Origin: Paraburkholderia susongensis
GTDB lineage: Bacteria; Pseudomonadota; Gammaproteobacteria; Burkholderiales; Burkholderiaceae
Length of the DNA: 64,000 bases
NCBI RefSeq assembly: GCF_900177725.1
Contig: NZ_FXAT01000001.1
Coordinates: forward strand, 1,054,001-1,118,000
Reading direction: 5' to 3'
How positions within the stretch are numbered: the first letter of the stretch is position 1; each line of letters opens with the position of its first letter. The notes beneath the pieces were generated by a model. The model was given only the letters and a program-made list of their open reading frames with translations, searched no databases and was not told where the DNA came from. The translations under genes were made by a program, and so were the position numbers. This document shows positions 9,648 to 19,093 of the stretch, piece by piece.

Positions 9648-9885
9648 GATTGCCGCTCCGAGGAACAGTGACTTCATCATAGCAACGCAACCTGAAGCAC
9701 ACGGTGGCGTGCGCGCAACACCAGGTGTTTTCCGTAGATGCGCGCTCGCGCGTCACACGCGGCTGGTAGCACAAGAGCGGGAGCGTGCGCACGCTGCTCT
9801 CACGTCGCTCTCCCGCCGCGCTCCCACGGTCCGCACAGCGCTCCCAGGCAACCCTCACGCAACCCCGCAACCCTTTACGCAACCT

Positions 9886-11106
9886 TTAAGCAGCCGCGAC
9901 GGGCGTCTTCGTCCCATGCCAGCGGGTCACGAGAATCCGCCCGACGTAGCACAAGGTTCCCGCGACACCGACCACGATGCCCATCCCTTGCGGCGAGCCG
10001 TCCTGCCACAGGCCGACCGCGACGCTCGACAACGCGCCGAGCGCGAGCTGCACCGCGCCGAACACGGCCGCCGCGGCGCCGGCGTTGAGCGGATAGCGGT
10101 GCATCAGATCGGTCGTGCAATTGGCGGACAACAATCCCACCACGCCGACCACGAAGAACAGACCAAACACGATCGACCACAAGCCGCCCCAACCCGTCAG
10201 CGAGACGACGCAGACGAACAGCGACGCCACGAAGCTCACGGTCGCCGCGAACGAGATGATCGGCAGCGAACCGAGCCGGCCGACGAGCCGCGTGTTCATG
10301 TAATTGCCGAACATGATGCCGACGATGTTCAGCGCGAAGAGAAACCCGTAATGCTGCGCCGACACGTGGAAATACTCGATGTACACGAACGGCGTCGCCG
10401 TGATGTACGCGAACATCGACGCGAACGCCATGCCGCCGCACAGCATGTGTCCCCACGCGACCGGATCCCGCAGCAACGTGCCATACGCGCCGAACGACTT
10501 GAGCAGCGCCGACTGCGCCCGCTTCTCGCGCGGCCACGTTTCCGGCACCTTGAGGAACGCCGTTACCGCGCACACGCTGCCGAACAGCGTCAGCACGACG
10601 AAGACGGTCCGCCAGCCGCCGAGCAACAGCAACTGTCCGCCGATCAGCGGTGCGAGAAGCGGGCCGATCGAGGTGACGATCGCGATCATCGACAGCACGC
10701 GGGCGGCATCGGCCGGTTCGTGCGCATCGCGGGCAATCGCCCGCGCGAGCACCGAAGCCGCGCCCGCGCCCAACGCCTGCACGAAGCGGAACGAGACGAG
10801 CGAGCCGATCGAGAACGACAGCGCGCACGCGATGCTCGCGAGCGCATACATGACAATGCCGCCGAGCAGCACCGGCCGGCGTCCATACGCATCCGACAGC
10901 GGGCCATAAAGCAACATGCCGATCGAGAAGCCGGCCATGAAGCTCGTGAGCGTCGATTGCGCGGCGGCGGTGCTGACTGCGAAAGCCTGCGCGATGGTCG
11001 GCAGGCTCGGCAGATACATGTCGACAGAAATCGGCCCGCATGCGGCAAGCGCACCGAGCAACAGGATCAGCCGGCCATCGGGCCGGCGTTTGGCGACGTG
11101 AGACAT
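9886..11106 (-). CDS. Bcr/CflA-family MFS drug efflux transporter
   Basis: A 406-residue inner-membrane protein with twelve predicted helices, of the DHA1 (Bcr/CflA) group of proton-driven drug exporters. Diagnostic features are the N-terminal GPISVDMYLPSLPTIAQAF (the conserved MYLPxLP motif of this family), the loop motif GPLSDAYGRRPVLLGG between helices 2 and 3, and GPLLAPLIGGQLL in helix 5. The ATG at 11106 fits the family N-terminus; only a weak ribosome binding site precedes it. Members export chloramphenicol, bicyclomycin, sulfonamides or small metabolites; the substrate here is unknown. Confidence 0.92.
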   Translation of the reverse strand: MSHVAKRRPDGRLILLLGALAACGPISVDMYLPSLPTIAQAFAVSTAAAQSTLTSFMAGFSIGMLLYGPLSDAYGRRPVLLGGIVMYALASIACALSFSIGSLVSFRFVQALGAGAASVLARAIARDAHEPADAARVLSMIAIVTSIGPLLAPLIGGQLLLLGGWRTVFVVLTLFGSVCAVTAFLKVPETWPREKRAQSALLKSFGAYGTLLRDPVAWGHMLCGGMAFASMFAYITATPFVYIEYFHVSAQHYGFLFALNIVGIMFGNYMNTRLVGRLGSLPIISFAATVSFVASLFVCVVSLTGWGGLWSIVFGLFFVVGVVGLLSANCTTDLMHRYPLNAGAAAAVFGAVQLALGALSSVAVGLWQDGSPQGMGIVVGVAGTLCYVGRILVTRWHGTKTPVAAA

Positions 11107-11438
11107 GGGGAAATCCGGATGAAACGCCGCGCCGGCATCGGCAGCGGAACGGGAAAAGCGGAGGTGACAACAGCCTGACGGACCCGATTGTACGCGACGG
11201 TTCGGGGACCGGGCCCGCTCGCGTGGCTGCGTGGCTTGCAGACATTCGAACGCAACGGTCACAGCGACCGCGATGGCTCTTCCAGTGACAACACCCATCC
11301 GGGGCAGGTGCGCCGCCGATCGGTTAAGCTGCCGCCTGCATGCCCGGCCACGCATCGGAGCGCGCATCGCGGCGCGCAGCGAAGTCACGCGCGAAGCACC
11401 GCGCAACACCCTTCCCTCCACCCTGTTTCGAGTCTGCC
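11107..11438. other. Intergenic region without a recognised gene
   Basis: The 332 bp between the divergent transporter and EVE-domain genes hold no reading frame with coding character. Promoters for both flanking genes must lie here, but no clear -35/-10 pair or repeat stands out. Confidence 0.5.
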
Positions 11439-11969
11439 ATGACCGCCTTCCTGCTGATCTGGAGCCCCAAGAAATGGCCGTGGCCCGAGTTGCCCGACAT
11501 CGCGAAACGCGTTGCCGCCGGTGTCGCGGTGACCGACGTGTGGGGCTGCGGCTTTGCGCGCGGCATCCTGCCCGGCGACCGCGTGTTTCTGCATCGCGTG
11601 GCTCAGGAGCCGAAGGGCATTTTCGGCTCCGGCTACGTGACGCGCGCGCCCTACGAGGTCCCCGACCCGTCCACGAAACGCGGCTACCGGCTGTGCATCG
11701 ACTTCGTGTACGACTGGCTCGTGGACGCGCACGAGGCGCCGGTGATTCCGCGCGACCAGTTGCGCGTGCATCCGTTCTCGGTCCAGACATGGGATGCGCA
11801 GAGTTCGGGCACGATCATCAAGCCGATTGCCGAGGGCGCGCTCGAAAAGCGCTGGACCGAACTGACCGGCAAGCGCAAGCCGCCGAAGCTCGATGCTCCA
11901 GCTGGGCCGACTCGATCGTCGAAGGTGACGGCTCATGCGGCCGCGGCCAAACGCACGCCGGAAGGTTGA
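11439..11969 (+). CDS. EVE/PUA-like domain protein
   Basis: A 176-residue protein starting [18 protein letters not shown], with [19 protein letters not shown] and [15 protein letters not shown], which resemble the core beta strands of EVE/PUA-superfamily domains that read modified nucleobases. The C-terminal 30 residues are basic and low in complexity. The family link rests on recognising the WSPKKW...GDRVFL...GIFGSGYV pattern, so it is moderately sure. It lies on the same strand as hemL, 194 bp upstream. EVE-like proteins occur both in housekeeping RNA metabolism and near restriction systems; nothing here favours defence. Confidence 0.65.
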   Translation: MTAFLLIWSPKKWPWPELPDIAKRVAAGVAVTDVWGCGFARGILPGDRVFLHRVAQEPKGIFGSGYVTRAPYEVPDPSTKRGYRLCIDFVYDWLVDAHEAPVIPRDQLRVHPFSVQTWDAQSSGTIIKPIAEGALEKRWTELTGKRKPPKLDAPAGPTRSSKVTAHAAAAKRTPEG

Positions 11970-12163
11970 GCGAAGCGCACGCGCCGAAGCCTGTCGAAGC
12001 CCGACGACACACAACCGCCAGGGCCGTCCGCGCAGCCCGCCGACGCCGACTCCGGTACAATTTCCCCACCTATCCCAGCATCGCGCGAATCGCCCGCGGG
12101 AATGACCCGCAGGCCGTTTGCGCCGCTGTGCAACCCCCAATTCCAGCTATTCCAGCCATCGCC

Positions 12164-13447
12164 ATGTCCAGAAACGAAACCCTCTTCGAACGCGCGCAAG
12201 GCACCATTCCCGGCGGCGTGAACTCGCCGGTGCGAGCCTTTCGCTCCGTCGGCGGCACGCCGCGCTTCATCGAGCGCGCGCAAGGCCCGTATTTCTGGGA
12301 CGCGGACGGCCAGCGCTATACCGACTACATCGGCTCGTGGGGGCCGATGATCCTCGGCCACGTGCATCCCGAAGTGCTCGAAGCGGTTCAGCGCGTGCTC
12401 GCGAAGGGCTTTTCGTTCGGTGCGCCGACCGAATCCGAAGTCGAGATCGCCGAGGAAATCTGCAAGCTGGTGCCGTCGATCGAACAGGTGCGCATGGTGT
12501 CGAGCGGCACCGAAGCGACCATGAGCGCGCTGCGTCTCGCGCGCGGCTTCACGAACCGCAGCCGCATCGTCAAGTTCGAGGGCTGCTATCACGGCCACGC
12601 GGACAGCCTGCTCGTGAAGGCCGGCTCGGGCCTGCTGACCTTCGGCAACCCGACTTCGGCGGGCGTGCCGGCCGACATCGCGAAGCACACCACGGTCCTC
12701 GAATACAACAACGTCGCCGCGCTCGAAGAAGCGTTCAAGGCGTTCGGCAACGAGATCGCCTCGGTGATCGTCGAGCCGGTCGCGGGCAACATGAACCTCG
12801 TGCGCGCCACGCCCGAATTCCTGCAGGCGCTGCGGCGGCTGTGCAGCGAATACGGCTCGGTGCTGATTTTCGACGAAGTGATGTGCGGCTTCCGTGTCGC
12901 CCTCGGCGGCGCGCAGCAGGTCTACGGCATCACGCCGGACCTCACGTGCCTCGGCAAGGTGATCGGCGGCGGCATGCCGGCGGCGGCCTTCGGCGGACGC
13001 CGCGACATCATGGCTCACCTCGCGCCGCTCGGCGGCGTCTATCAGGCGGGTACGCTGTCAGGCAACCCGATCGCGGTCGCGGCCGGCCTGAAAACGCTGC
13101 AACTGATTCAGGCGCCCGGCTTCTACGACACGCTCACCGCGCGCACCGCGCGTCTCGCGCAGGGCCTCGCGCATGCCGCGCGCGAAGCAGGCGTGCCGTT
13201 CGCGGCCGATTCGATCGGCGGCATGTTCGGCCTCTACTTCAGCGAAGCGGTCCCGGCGAGCTTCGCCGAAGTCACGCAGAGCGACGTGCCGCGCTTTAAC
13301 GCGTTCTTTCACAAGATGCTCGACGCGGGCGTGTACTTCGCGCCGTCCGCGTACGAGGCGGGCTTCGTGTCGATCGCGCACGACGACGCGGTGATCGACG
13401 CGACGATCGACGCCGCGCGCGGCGCGTTCGCCTCGCTGAAGGGCTGA
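12164..13447 (+). CDS. hemL: Glutamate-1-semialdehyde 2,1-aminomutase
   Basis: A 427-residue PLP enzyme that converts glutamate-1-semialdehyde to 5-aminolevulinate in the C5 pathway of tetrapyrrole synthesis. It matches HemL end to end: [16 protein letters not shown] near the start, [16 protein letters not shown] for phosphate binding, [10 protein letters not shown] with the PLP aspartate, and the Schiff-base lysine in [17 protein letters not shown]. Length agrees with the 426-residue E. coli enzyme. The ATG at 12164 is the family start. It is followed 50 bp later by the riboflavin genes on the same strand. Confidence 0.98.
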   Translation: MSRNETLFERAQGTIPGGVNSPVRAFRSVGGTPRFIERAQGPYFWDADGQRYTDYIGSWGPMILGHVHPEVLEAVQRVLAKGFSFGAPTESEVEIAEEICKLVPSIEQVRMVSSGTEATMSALRLARGFTNRSRIVKFEGCYHGHADSLLVKAGSGLLTFGNPTSAGVPADIAKHTTVLEYNNVAALEEAFKAFGNEIASVIVEPVAGNMNLVRATPEFLQALRRLCSEYGSVLIFDEVMCGFRVALGGAQQVYGITPDLTCLGKVIGGGMPAAAFGGRRDIMAHLAPLGGVYQAGTLSGNPIAVAAGLKTLQLIQAPGFYDTLTARTARLAQGLAHAAREAGVPFAADSIGGMFGLYFSEAVPASFAEVTQSDVPRFNAFFHKMLDAGVYFAPSAYEAGFVSIAHDDAVIDATIDAARGAFASLKG

Positions 13448-13497
13448 ATCAGGACCTGAGGCCGCCAGGCCCCGCTACCGCACTACAACGGACACCG

Positions 13498-14649
13498 ATG
13501 TTTTCGCAAACCGATTTTGTCCACATGGAACGCGCGCTCGCACTCGCGAAGCGCGGCATGTACACGACCGACCCGAACCCGCGCGTCGGCTGCGTGCTCG
13601 TCAGGAATGGCGAGGTGATCGGCGAAGGCTTTACGCAGCCGGCCGGCCAGGACCATGCCGAGATTCGCGCGCTGAAGGACGCGCGCTCGCGCGGCCACGA
13701 CCTGCGTGGCGCCACCGCCTACGTGACGCTCGAACCGTGCAGCCACTTCGGCCGCACGCCGCCGTGCGCGAACGCGCTCATCGACGCGCAGATCGGCCGC
13801 GTGATCGCGGCGATGGAAGATCCGAACCCGCAGGTCTCCGGCCGCGGTCTCGCCATGCTGCGCGACGCCGGCATCGAAGTGCGCTGCGGGCTGCTCGCGC
13901 ACGAAGCGCAGGAACTGAACATCGGCTTCGTGTCGCGCATGACGCGCGGTCGTCCGTGGGTGCGCATGAAGGTTGCAGCTTCGCTCGACGGCCGCACCGG
14001 TTTGCCCTCGGGCCAAAGCCAGTGGATCACGAGCGCGGCCGCGCGCGCCGACGGCCATGCGTGGCGCGCGCGCGCCTCGGCGATCCTGACCGGCATCGGC
14101 ACCGTGCGCGAGGACAATCCGCGCATGACCGTGCGCGCCGTCGATACGCCGCGCCAGCCGCAACGCGTGCTGATCGACAGCCAGCTCGAGGTGCCCCCCG
14201 ATGCGCAGATCCTGGCCGGCGCGCCGACGCTGATTTTCTGCGGCGTTCTCGATCATCGTCTCGCCGAGCGCGCGAGCGCGCTGCGCGATCGCGGCGCCGA
14301 AATCGTGCCGCTGCCGAACGAGGCGGGCAAGGTCGATCTGCCTCAGTTGCTCAACGTGCTCGGCGAGCGCAGCGTGAACGAATTGCACGTCGAGGCGGGC
14401 TACAAGCTGAACGGCTCGCTCCTGCGTGAAGGCTGCGTCGACGAACTGCTCGTGTATCTCGCGCCGAGCCTGCTCGGCATGGATTCGATGAGCATGTTCA
14501 ATCTCGCCGCGCCCGACATGCTTGAAGATCGCCTCAAACTGAATTTCCACACGATCGAGCGGATCGGCGACGATCTGCGGATTCTCGCGCGCTTCGCGCC
14601 GCACACCGTACCCGGGGCCGATCACGCGGCTCCCTCCGTTTCGAAATGA
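13498..14649 (+). CDS. ribD: Bifunctional diaminohydroxyphosphoribosylaminopyrimidine deaminase / 5-amino-6-(5-phosphoribosylamino)uracil reductase
   Basis: A 383-residue two-domain enzyme of riboflavin synthesis. Residues 1 to about 150 form the zinc-dependent deaminase, with the HAE motif (QDHAEIRAL) and the zinc cysteines in EPCSHFGRTPPCANAL. The remainder is the NADPH-dependent reductase domain (VRMKVAASLDGRTGLPSG, WITSAAARADGH). It performs the second and third steps from GTP. It is the first of the rib genes, 50 bp after hemL, and is followed 15 bp later by ribE, so co-transcription is very likely. Confidence 0.97.
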   Translation: MFSQTDFVHMERALALAKRGMYTTDPNPRVGCVLVRNGEVIGEGFTQPAGQDHAEIRALKDARSRGHDLRGATAYVTLEPCSHFGRTPPCANALIDAQIGRVIAAMEDPNPQVSGRGLAMLRDAGIEVRCGLLAHEAQELNIGFVSRMTRGRPWVRMKVAASLDGRTGLPSGQSQWITSAAARADGHAWRARASAILTGIGTVREDNPRMTVRAVDTPRQPQRVLIDSQLEVPPDAQILAGAPTLIFCGVLDHRLAERASALRDRGAEIVPLPNEAGKVDLPQLLNVLGERSVNELHVEAGYKLNGSLLREGCVDELLVYLAPSLLGMDSMSMFNLAAPDMLEDRLKLNFHTIERIGDDLRILARFAPHTVPGADHAAPSVSK

Positions 14650-14664
14650 TCGAGGACTAGCACG

Positions 14665-15303
14665 ATGTTTACAGGAATCGTCGCGGCAGTGGGCCGCATC
14701 GAATCAGTCAAGCCGCTCGGCAGCGGCGACGACGCGGGCGTGCGCCTGAACGTCGAGGCCGGCGGGCTCGACCTCGCCGACGTGCAGCTCGGCGACAGCA
14801 TCACGATCCAGGGCGCCTGCATGACGGTGGTCGCGAAGACCGGCCATTCGTTCGAGGTCGACGTGTCGCGCGAAAGCCTGAACCGCACGGTGGGTCTTGG
14901 CGAAACCGGCGAGGTCAATCTCGAGAAGGCGCTGCGCGCGCATGATCGGCTCGGCGGACATATCGTTTCGGGACACGTCGACGGACTCGGCACGGTGACG
15001 CGTTTCGCGCCGGTCGGCGAATCGCACGAGTTGCGCGTGCTCGCGCCGCGTGAGATCGGGCGCTACCTCGCGTATAAAGGCTCGATTACGGTCAACGGAG
15101 TGAGCCTCACCGTGAATTCAGTCGAGGATCGCGAAGATGGCTGCGAGTTTTCGATCAACCTGATTCCGCACACCGTGCAGGTGACCGCGCTCAAGCATCT
15201 GCGGGAAGGCGTCAGGGTGAATCTCGAGATCGATCTGATTGCGCGGTATGTGGAGCGGATGTTGTCGGCGGGGATGGAAAGCAGTAACAGGCCGCTGGAA
15301 TAA
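14665..15303 (+). CDS. ribE: Riboflavin synthase alpha subunit
   Basis: A 212-residue enzyme that dismutates two 6,7-dimethyl-8-ribityllumazine molecules to riboflavin. It begins with the invariant MFTGIV and shows the two homologous lumazine-binding barrels: the first with SITIQGACMTVV and RESLNRT, the second with GHIVSGHVDG and SITVNGVSLTVNSV. Named ribC in some genomes. It lies between ribD and the ribB-type gene in the same orientation. Confidence 0.97.
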   Translation: MFTGIVAAVGRIESVKPLGSGDDAGVRLNVEAGGLDLADVQLGDSITIQGACMTVVAKTGHSFEVDVSRESLNRTVGLGETGEVNLEKALRAHDRLGGHIVSGHVDGLGTVTRFAPVGESHELRVLAPREIGRYLAYKGSITVNGVSLTVNSVEDREDGCEFSINLIPHTVQVTALKHLREGVRVNLEIDLIARYVERMLSAGMESSNRPLE

Positions 15304-15383
15304 ACCGGCCCATGTCGTCCGGCGCAGGCGACTTGGGCCCGCGCGTGGCGTAAAATACGCGCTTTCCCGAAAATCTCGCCAAC

Positions 15384-16517
15384 ATGACGCTCGCCTCCAC
15401 CCAAGAGATCATCGCCGAACTGAAAGCCGGCCGGATGGTGATCCTCGTCGACGAAGAAGACCGCGAAAACGAGGGCGACCTCGTGATCGCCGCCGAGTTT
15501 GTCACGCCGGAAGCGATCAATTTCATGGCCCGCTATGGCCGCGGCCTGATCTGCCTGACGCTGACGCAGGAACGCTGCAAGCTGCTGAACCTGCCGCTCA
15601 TGACCTACCGCAACGGCACGCAGTACGGCACCGCGTTCACGGTCAGCATCGAAGCGGCCGAAGGCGTGACCACCGGCATTTCGGCCGCCGACCGCGCCCG
15701 CACGGTCGCCGCCGCGGTCGCGCCGGAAGCCCGCGCCGAGCACATCGTGCAGCCGGGCCACATCTTCCCGATCATGGCCCAGCCCGGCGGCGTGCTGGTG
15801 CGCGCCGGCCACACCGAGGCCGGCTGCGACTTCACCGCGCTCGCGGGCCTGACGCCCGCCGCCGTGATCTGCGAAATCATCAAGGACGACGGCACGATGG
15901 CGCGCCTGCCCGACCTGATGGAATTCGCGAAAGAGCACAGCCTGAAAATCGGCACGATCGCGGATCTGATCCACTATCGCAGCCGCACCGAGTCGATCGT
16001 CGAGCGCATCTGCGAACGCACCATGCAGACCGCGCACGGCGCATTCCGCGCGGTCATGTACCTCGACCAGCCGAGCGGCCAGCCGCACATCGCGCTCGTG
16101 CGCGGCACGCCCCAGCCCGAGCACGACACGCTCGTGCGCGTGCACGAGCCGCTATCGGTGCTCGATCTGCTCGAAGTCGGCGAATCGACCCATTCGTGGA
16201 CGCTTGACGCGGCGATGAAAGAGATCGCCGAGCGCGACCTCGGCGTGATCGTGCTGCTGAACTGCGGCGACTCGAAAGACCATCTGATCGACGTCTTCAA
16301 GGCGTTCGACTCGAAGGAAAAAGCCGACGCGCTCAAGCGCCGGCCCGTCGACTTCAAGACGTACGGCATCGGCGCGCAGATTCTGCGCGAACTCGGCGTC
16401 GGCAAGATGCAGGTGCTGTCGAACCCGCGCAAGCTCGGCAGCATGTCGGGTTACGGCCTCGAAGTCACGGGCTTCGTGCCGATGCCCGGCAGCGCCGCCC
16501 AGGTTCCGCAAGGCTGA
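15384..16517 (+). CDS. ribB: 3,4-dihydroxy-2-butanone 4-phosphate synthase fused to a degenerate GTP cyclohydrolase II-like domain
   Basis: A 377-residue protein. Residues 1 to about 205 are a complete RibB domain (acidic metal site DEEDRENEGDL, then GHIFPIMAQPGGVLVRAGHTEA) that makes the four-carbon unit of riboflavin. The C-terminal part resembles RibA in its last 60 residues (YGIGAQILRELGVGKMQVLSN) but the zinc-binding cysteine block of GTP cyclohydrolase II is absent; that region instead reads VRVHEPLSVLDLLEVGEST. It therefore looks like a RibBX-type hybrid with only RibB activity, and a separate RibA would be expected elsewhere. It is 80 bp after ribE and 48 bp before ribH. Confidence 0.93.
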   Translation: MTLASTQEIIAELKAGRMVILVDEEDRENEGDLVIAAEFVTPEAINFMARYGRGLICLTLTQERCKLLNLPLMTYRNGTQYGTAFTVSIEAAEGVTTGISAADRARTVAAAVAPEARAEHIVQPGHIFPIMAQPGGVLVRAGHTEAGCDFTALAGLTPAAVICEIIKDDGTMARLPDLMEFAKEHSLKIGTIADLIHYRSRTESIVERICERTMQTAHGAFRAVMYLDQPSGQPHIALVRGTPQPEHDTLVRVHEPLSVLDLLEVGESTHSWTLDAAMKEIAERDLGVIVLLNCGDSKDHLIDVFKAFDSKEKADALKRRPVDFKTYGIGAQILRELGVGKMQVLSNPRKLGSMSGYGLEVTGFVPMPGSAAQVPQG

Positions 16518-16565
16518 TCCCACCATCCGCGCGCCTCGCGCCCACTCATCCACTACGGAATTCAC

Positions 16566-17078
16566 ATGGAAATCGGACAATACCAACCGAATCTCGACGG
16601 CGACGGACTGCGCATCGGCATCGTCCAGGCGCGTTTTAACGAACCCGTCTGCAACGGCCTCGCGGACTCCTGCATCGAAGAACTCGAACGCCTCGGCGTG
16701 TCCGGCGAAGACGTGCTGCTCGTCACCGTGCCGGGCGCGCTGGAAATCCCGCTCGCGCTGCAAAAGCTCGCGGAAAGCGCGCAATTCGATGCGCTCATCG
16801 CGCTCGGCGCCGTGATTCGCGGCGAAACGTACCACTTCGAGCTGGTCTCGAACGAAAGCGGCGCGGGCATCACGCGTATCGGCCTCGACTTCGGCATTCC
16901 GGTTGCGAACGCGGTGCTGACCACCGAAAACGACGAGCAAGCCGTCGCCCGCATGACCGAGAAGGGTCGCGACGCCGCGCGCGTGGCCGTGGAAATGGCT
17001 AATCTCGCGGTTGCGCTCGAGCAGCTCGGCGGTGACGACGACGATGAAGAAGACGAAGACGACGAGGAAGAGGCATGA
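16566..17078 (+). CDS. ribH: 6,7-dimethyl-8-ribityllumazine synthase
   Basis: A 170-residue lumazine synthase, condensing the ribityl pyrimidine with dihydroxybutanone phosphate. Conserved blocks are [30 protein letters not shown] and [14 protein letters not shown], the last with the active-site His. The protein ends in an unusual run of about fifteen acidic residues (Asp/Glu) beyond the globular core. Its stop codon overlaps the nusB start by four bases, so the two are translationally coupled. Confidence 0.97.
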   Translation: MEIGQYQPNLDGDGLRIGIVQARFNEPVCNGLADSCIEELERLGVSGEDVLLVTVPGALEIPLALQKLAESAQFDALIALGAVIRGETYHFELVSNESGAGITRIGLDFGIPVANAVLTTENDEQAVARMTEKGRDAARVAVEMANLAVALEQLGGDDDDEEDEDDEEEA

Positions 17079-17506
17079 AGAGCGCACGCCGACGCTCCCG
17101 CGAACTGGCCACGCAGGGGCTTTACCAGTGGCTGCTGTCGGGCTCGCCCGGCGGTGAGATCGACGCGCAACTGCGCGGCGCGCAGGGTTACGACAAGGCC
17201 GACCACGAGCATCTCGAAGCGATTCTGCATGGCGTGATGCGCGATTCGGAGGCGCTCTCAGCCGCGATCGCACCGTGCCTCGATCGTCCGATCGAGCAGC
17301 TCTCGCCGGTCGAGCGCGCGGTGCTGCTCGTGGCCGCGTTCGAACTGAAGAATCACGTCGACATTCCGTACCGCGTCGTCATCAACGAAGCGGTCGAATT
17401 GACGAAGACGTTCGGCGGCTCGGACGGCTACAAGTACGTGAACGGCGTGCTCGACAAGCTCGCGGCGCAACTGCGCGCCACCGAAACGGCAGCCCGCAAG
17501 GGCTGA
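17075..17506 (+). CDS. nusB: Transcription antitermination factor NusB
   Basis: A 143-residue all-helical RNA-binding protein that acts with NusE (S10) at boxA of rRNA operons. The N-terminus [19 protein letters not shown] has the Arg-rich boxA-binding helix, and [22 protein letters not shown] and [25 protein letters not shown] are family signatures. It overlaps ribH by four bases (ATGA). The ribH-nusB pairing is widely conserved in proteobacteria. Confidence 0.97.
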   Translation: MKSARRRSRELATQGLYQWLLSGSPGGEIDAQLRGAQGYDKADHEHLEAILHGVMRDSEALSAAIAPCLDRPIEQLSPVERAVLLVAAFELKNHVDIPYRVVINEAVELTKTFGGSDGYKYVNGVLDKLAAQLRATETAARKG

Positions 17507-17648
17507 GCACAGCGCGCATGAAGCCGTGTGTCACATGGCTCTCATGCGCCGCCCTGCACCGGGCGAAGCACCCCTACCGCCCGCAAGGACACCGCTGCGC
17601 ACATCAATGAATGCATGAGCGCATCATTTCATGTGCTGGCGCCGTCCC

Positions 17649-17673
17649 GCTTCTGCTTCTGCTTCTGCTTCTG
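17649..17673 (+). repeat. Hexanucleotide tandem repeat, four copies of GCTTCT
   Basis: Four head-to-tail copies of the hexamer GCTTCT end 17 bp before the aminotransferase start codon, where a ribosome binding site would be expected. Such a tract can change copy number by slippage and so alter the leader, but there is no evidence that it does here. Confidence 0.8.
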
Positions 17674-17689
17674 AACTGGATCTGACTGT

Positions 17690-18886
17690 ATGAACTCCGT
17701 GACCGAACCTCTCGTGCGGCTCGCTGCGCGCGTCGACGCCATCCAGCCTTTCTACGTGATGGAATTGGCCAAGGAGGCCGCGCTTCTCGAGCGCGAAGGA
17801 CGCGACATCATTCACATGGGAATCGGCGAGCCCGATTTCACCGCGCCCGAGCCGGTCATCGAGGCGGCCGCGAGCGCGCTGCGCCGCGGTGTCACGCAGT
17901 ACACGAGCGCGCTCGGCCTGCACGCGCTGCGCGACGCGATTTCCGCGCACTACGCCGGGTTTTACGGCATCGACGTCGATCCGGCGCGGATCGTCGTTAC
18001 CGCGGGCGCCTCCGCTGCGCTGCTGCTTGCGTGCGCGGCGCTCGTCGATCGCGACGACGAAGTGCTGATGCCCGACCCGTGCTATCCGTGCAACCGCCAT
18101 TTCGTGATCGCGGCCGAAGGCAAGCCGGTGATGGTGCCGAGCGGCCCGGCCGAGCGTTTCCAGCTGACCGCCGCCGATGTCGAGCGCCTGTGGGGCGAGC
18201 GCACCCGCGGCGTGCTGCTCGCTTCGCCGTCGAACCCGACCGGCACGTCGATCGAACCCGCCGAGCTCGAACGCATCGTCAAGGCCGTCAGGGCGCGCGG
18301 CGGCTTCACGATCGTCGACGAGATCTACCAGGGCCTGAGCTACGACGCGAAGCCGGTGTCGGCGCTGTCGTTCGGCGACGATGTCATCACCGTCAACAGC
18401 TTCTCGAAGTACTTCAACATGACCGGCTGGCGCCTCGGCTGGCTCGTCGTGCCGCCCGAGATGGTCGGCGCGCTCGAAAAGCTCGCGCAGAACCTGTTCA
18501 TCTGCGCGTCGGCGCTCGCGCAGCACGCGGCGCTCGCCTGCTTCGAGCCGGAGACGATCGCAATCTACGAAGCGCGGCGCCTCGAATTCAAGCGCCGGCG
18601 CGACTTCATCGCACCGGCGCTTGAATCGCTCGGCTTCTCGGTGCCGGTGATGCCCGACGGCGCGTTCTATGTGTATGCCGACTGCCGCGGCGTCGCGCAC
18701 CCAGCGGCCGGCGACAGCGCGGCGCTCACGAAGGCGATGCTGCACGATGCCGGCGTCGTGCTGGTGCCGGGCATGGATTTCGGCACGCACGCGCCGAAGG
18801 AGTACATCCGGCTGTCGTATGCGACCGCGTATCCGAAGCTCGAGGAAGCGGTCGAACGCTTGGCGAAGCTGTTCGGGCGGCATTGA
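17690..18886 (+). CDS. PLP-dependent class I/II aminotransferase
   Basis: A 398-residue fold-type I aminotransferase. Visible features are the substrate-arm motif MGIGEPDFTAPEPV, phosphate and ring contacts (GASAALLLA, SPSNPTGTSIEP), the PLP aspartate region IVDEIYQGLSYD, and the Schiff-base lysine in NSFSKYFNMTGWRLGW. These match the AspC/AlaA-type branch; the amino donor and acceptor cannot be fixed from sequence. It is monocistronic, with a bidirectional hairpin terminator downstream at 19019. No clear ribosome binding site precedes the start because a GCTTCT repeat occupies the leader. Confidence 0.9.
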   Translation: MNSVTEPLVRLAARVDAIQPFYVMELAKEAALLEREGRDIIHMGIGEPDFTAPEPVIEAAASALRRGVTQYTSALGLHALRDAISAHYAGFYGIDVDPARIVVTAGASAALLLACAALVDRDDEVLMPDPCYPCNRHFVIAAEGKPVMVPSGPAERFQLTAADVERLWGERTRGVLLASPSNPTGTSIEPAELERIVKAVRARGGFTIVDEIYQGLSYDAKPVSALSFGDDVITVNSFSKYFNMTGWRLGWLVVPPEMVGALEKLAQNLFICASALAQHAALACFEPETIAIYEARRLEFKRRRDFIAPALESLGFSVPVMPDGAFYVYADCRGVAHPAAGDSAALTKAMLHDAGVVLVPGMDFGTHAPKEYIRLSYATAYPKLEEAVERLAKLFGRH

Positions 18887-19018
18887 TCCCACGGCGGGAA
18901 TGAGAAGCCCCAGCGGCGCTGACGCGTGCCACCCGGCCGCTTTTCAACAGCCGCCTCGGGATCGCTAAAGCGCGCTGCGACATACCCCAACGACAAACGA
19001 GCAGCCAGACGAAAAAAA

Positions 19019-19043
19019 GGACACTGCGAAGTGTCCTTTTTTC
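19019..19043. terminator. Bidirectional rho-independent terminator
   Basis: A 7-bp stem GGACACT/AGTGTCC with a GCGA tetraloop, flanked by an A run on the left and TTTTTTC on the right, lies between the convergent aminotransferase and lytic transglycosylase genes and can serve both. Confidence 0.85.
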
Positions 19044-19093
19044 ATTTGCTAGCGAGGTACGACCTCGAGGTGGGAACTTCAGAAGTACCGCCC

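Noticed and set aside
9646..11178. Very long plus-strand open frame (510 codons) over the Bcr/CflA gene
   Set aside because: Composition is almost only Arg, His, Asp, Glu, Ala and Gln, typical of the antisense of a GC-rich membrane protein gene.
15304..15383. FMN riboswitch upstream of the ribB-type gene
   Set aside because: The gap of 80 bp is too short and lacks the conserved AGGGGC-type RFN elements.
17624..18892. Minus-strand open frame (422 codons) opposite the aminotransferase gene
   Set aside because: It mirrors the true gene and lacks motifs; the plus-strand protein has all catalytic residues.
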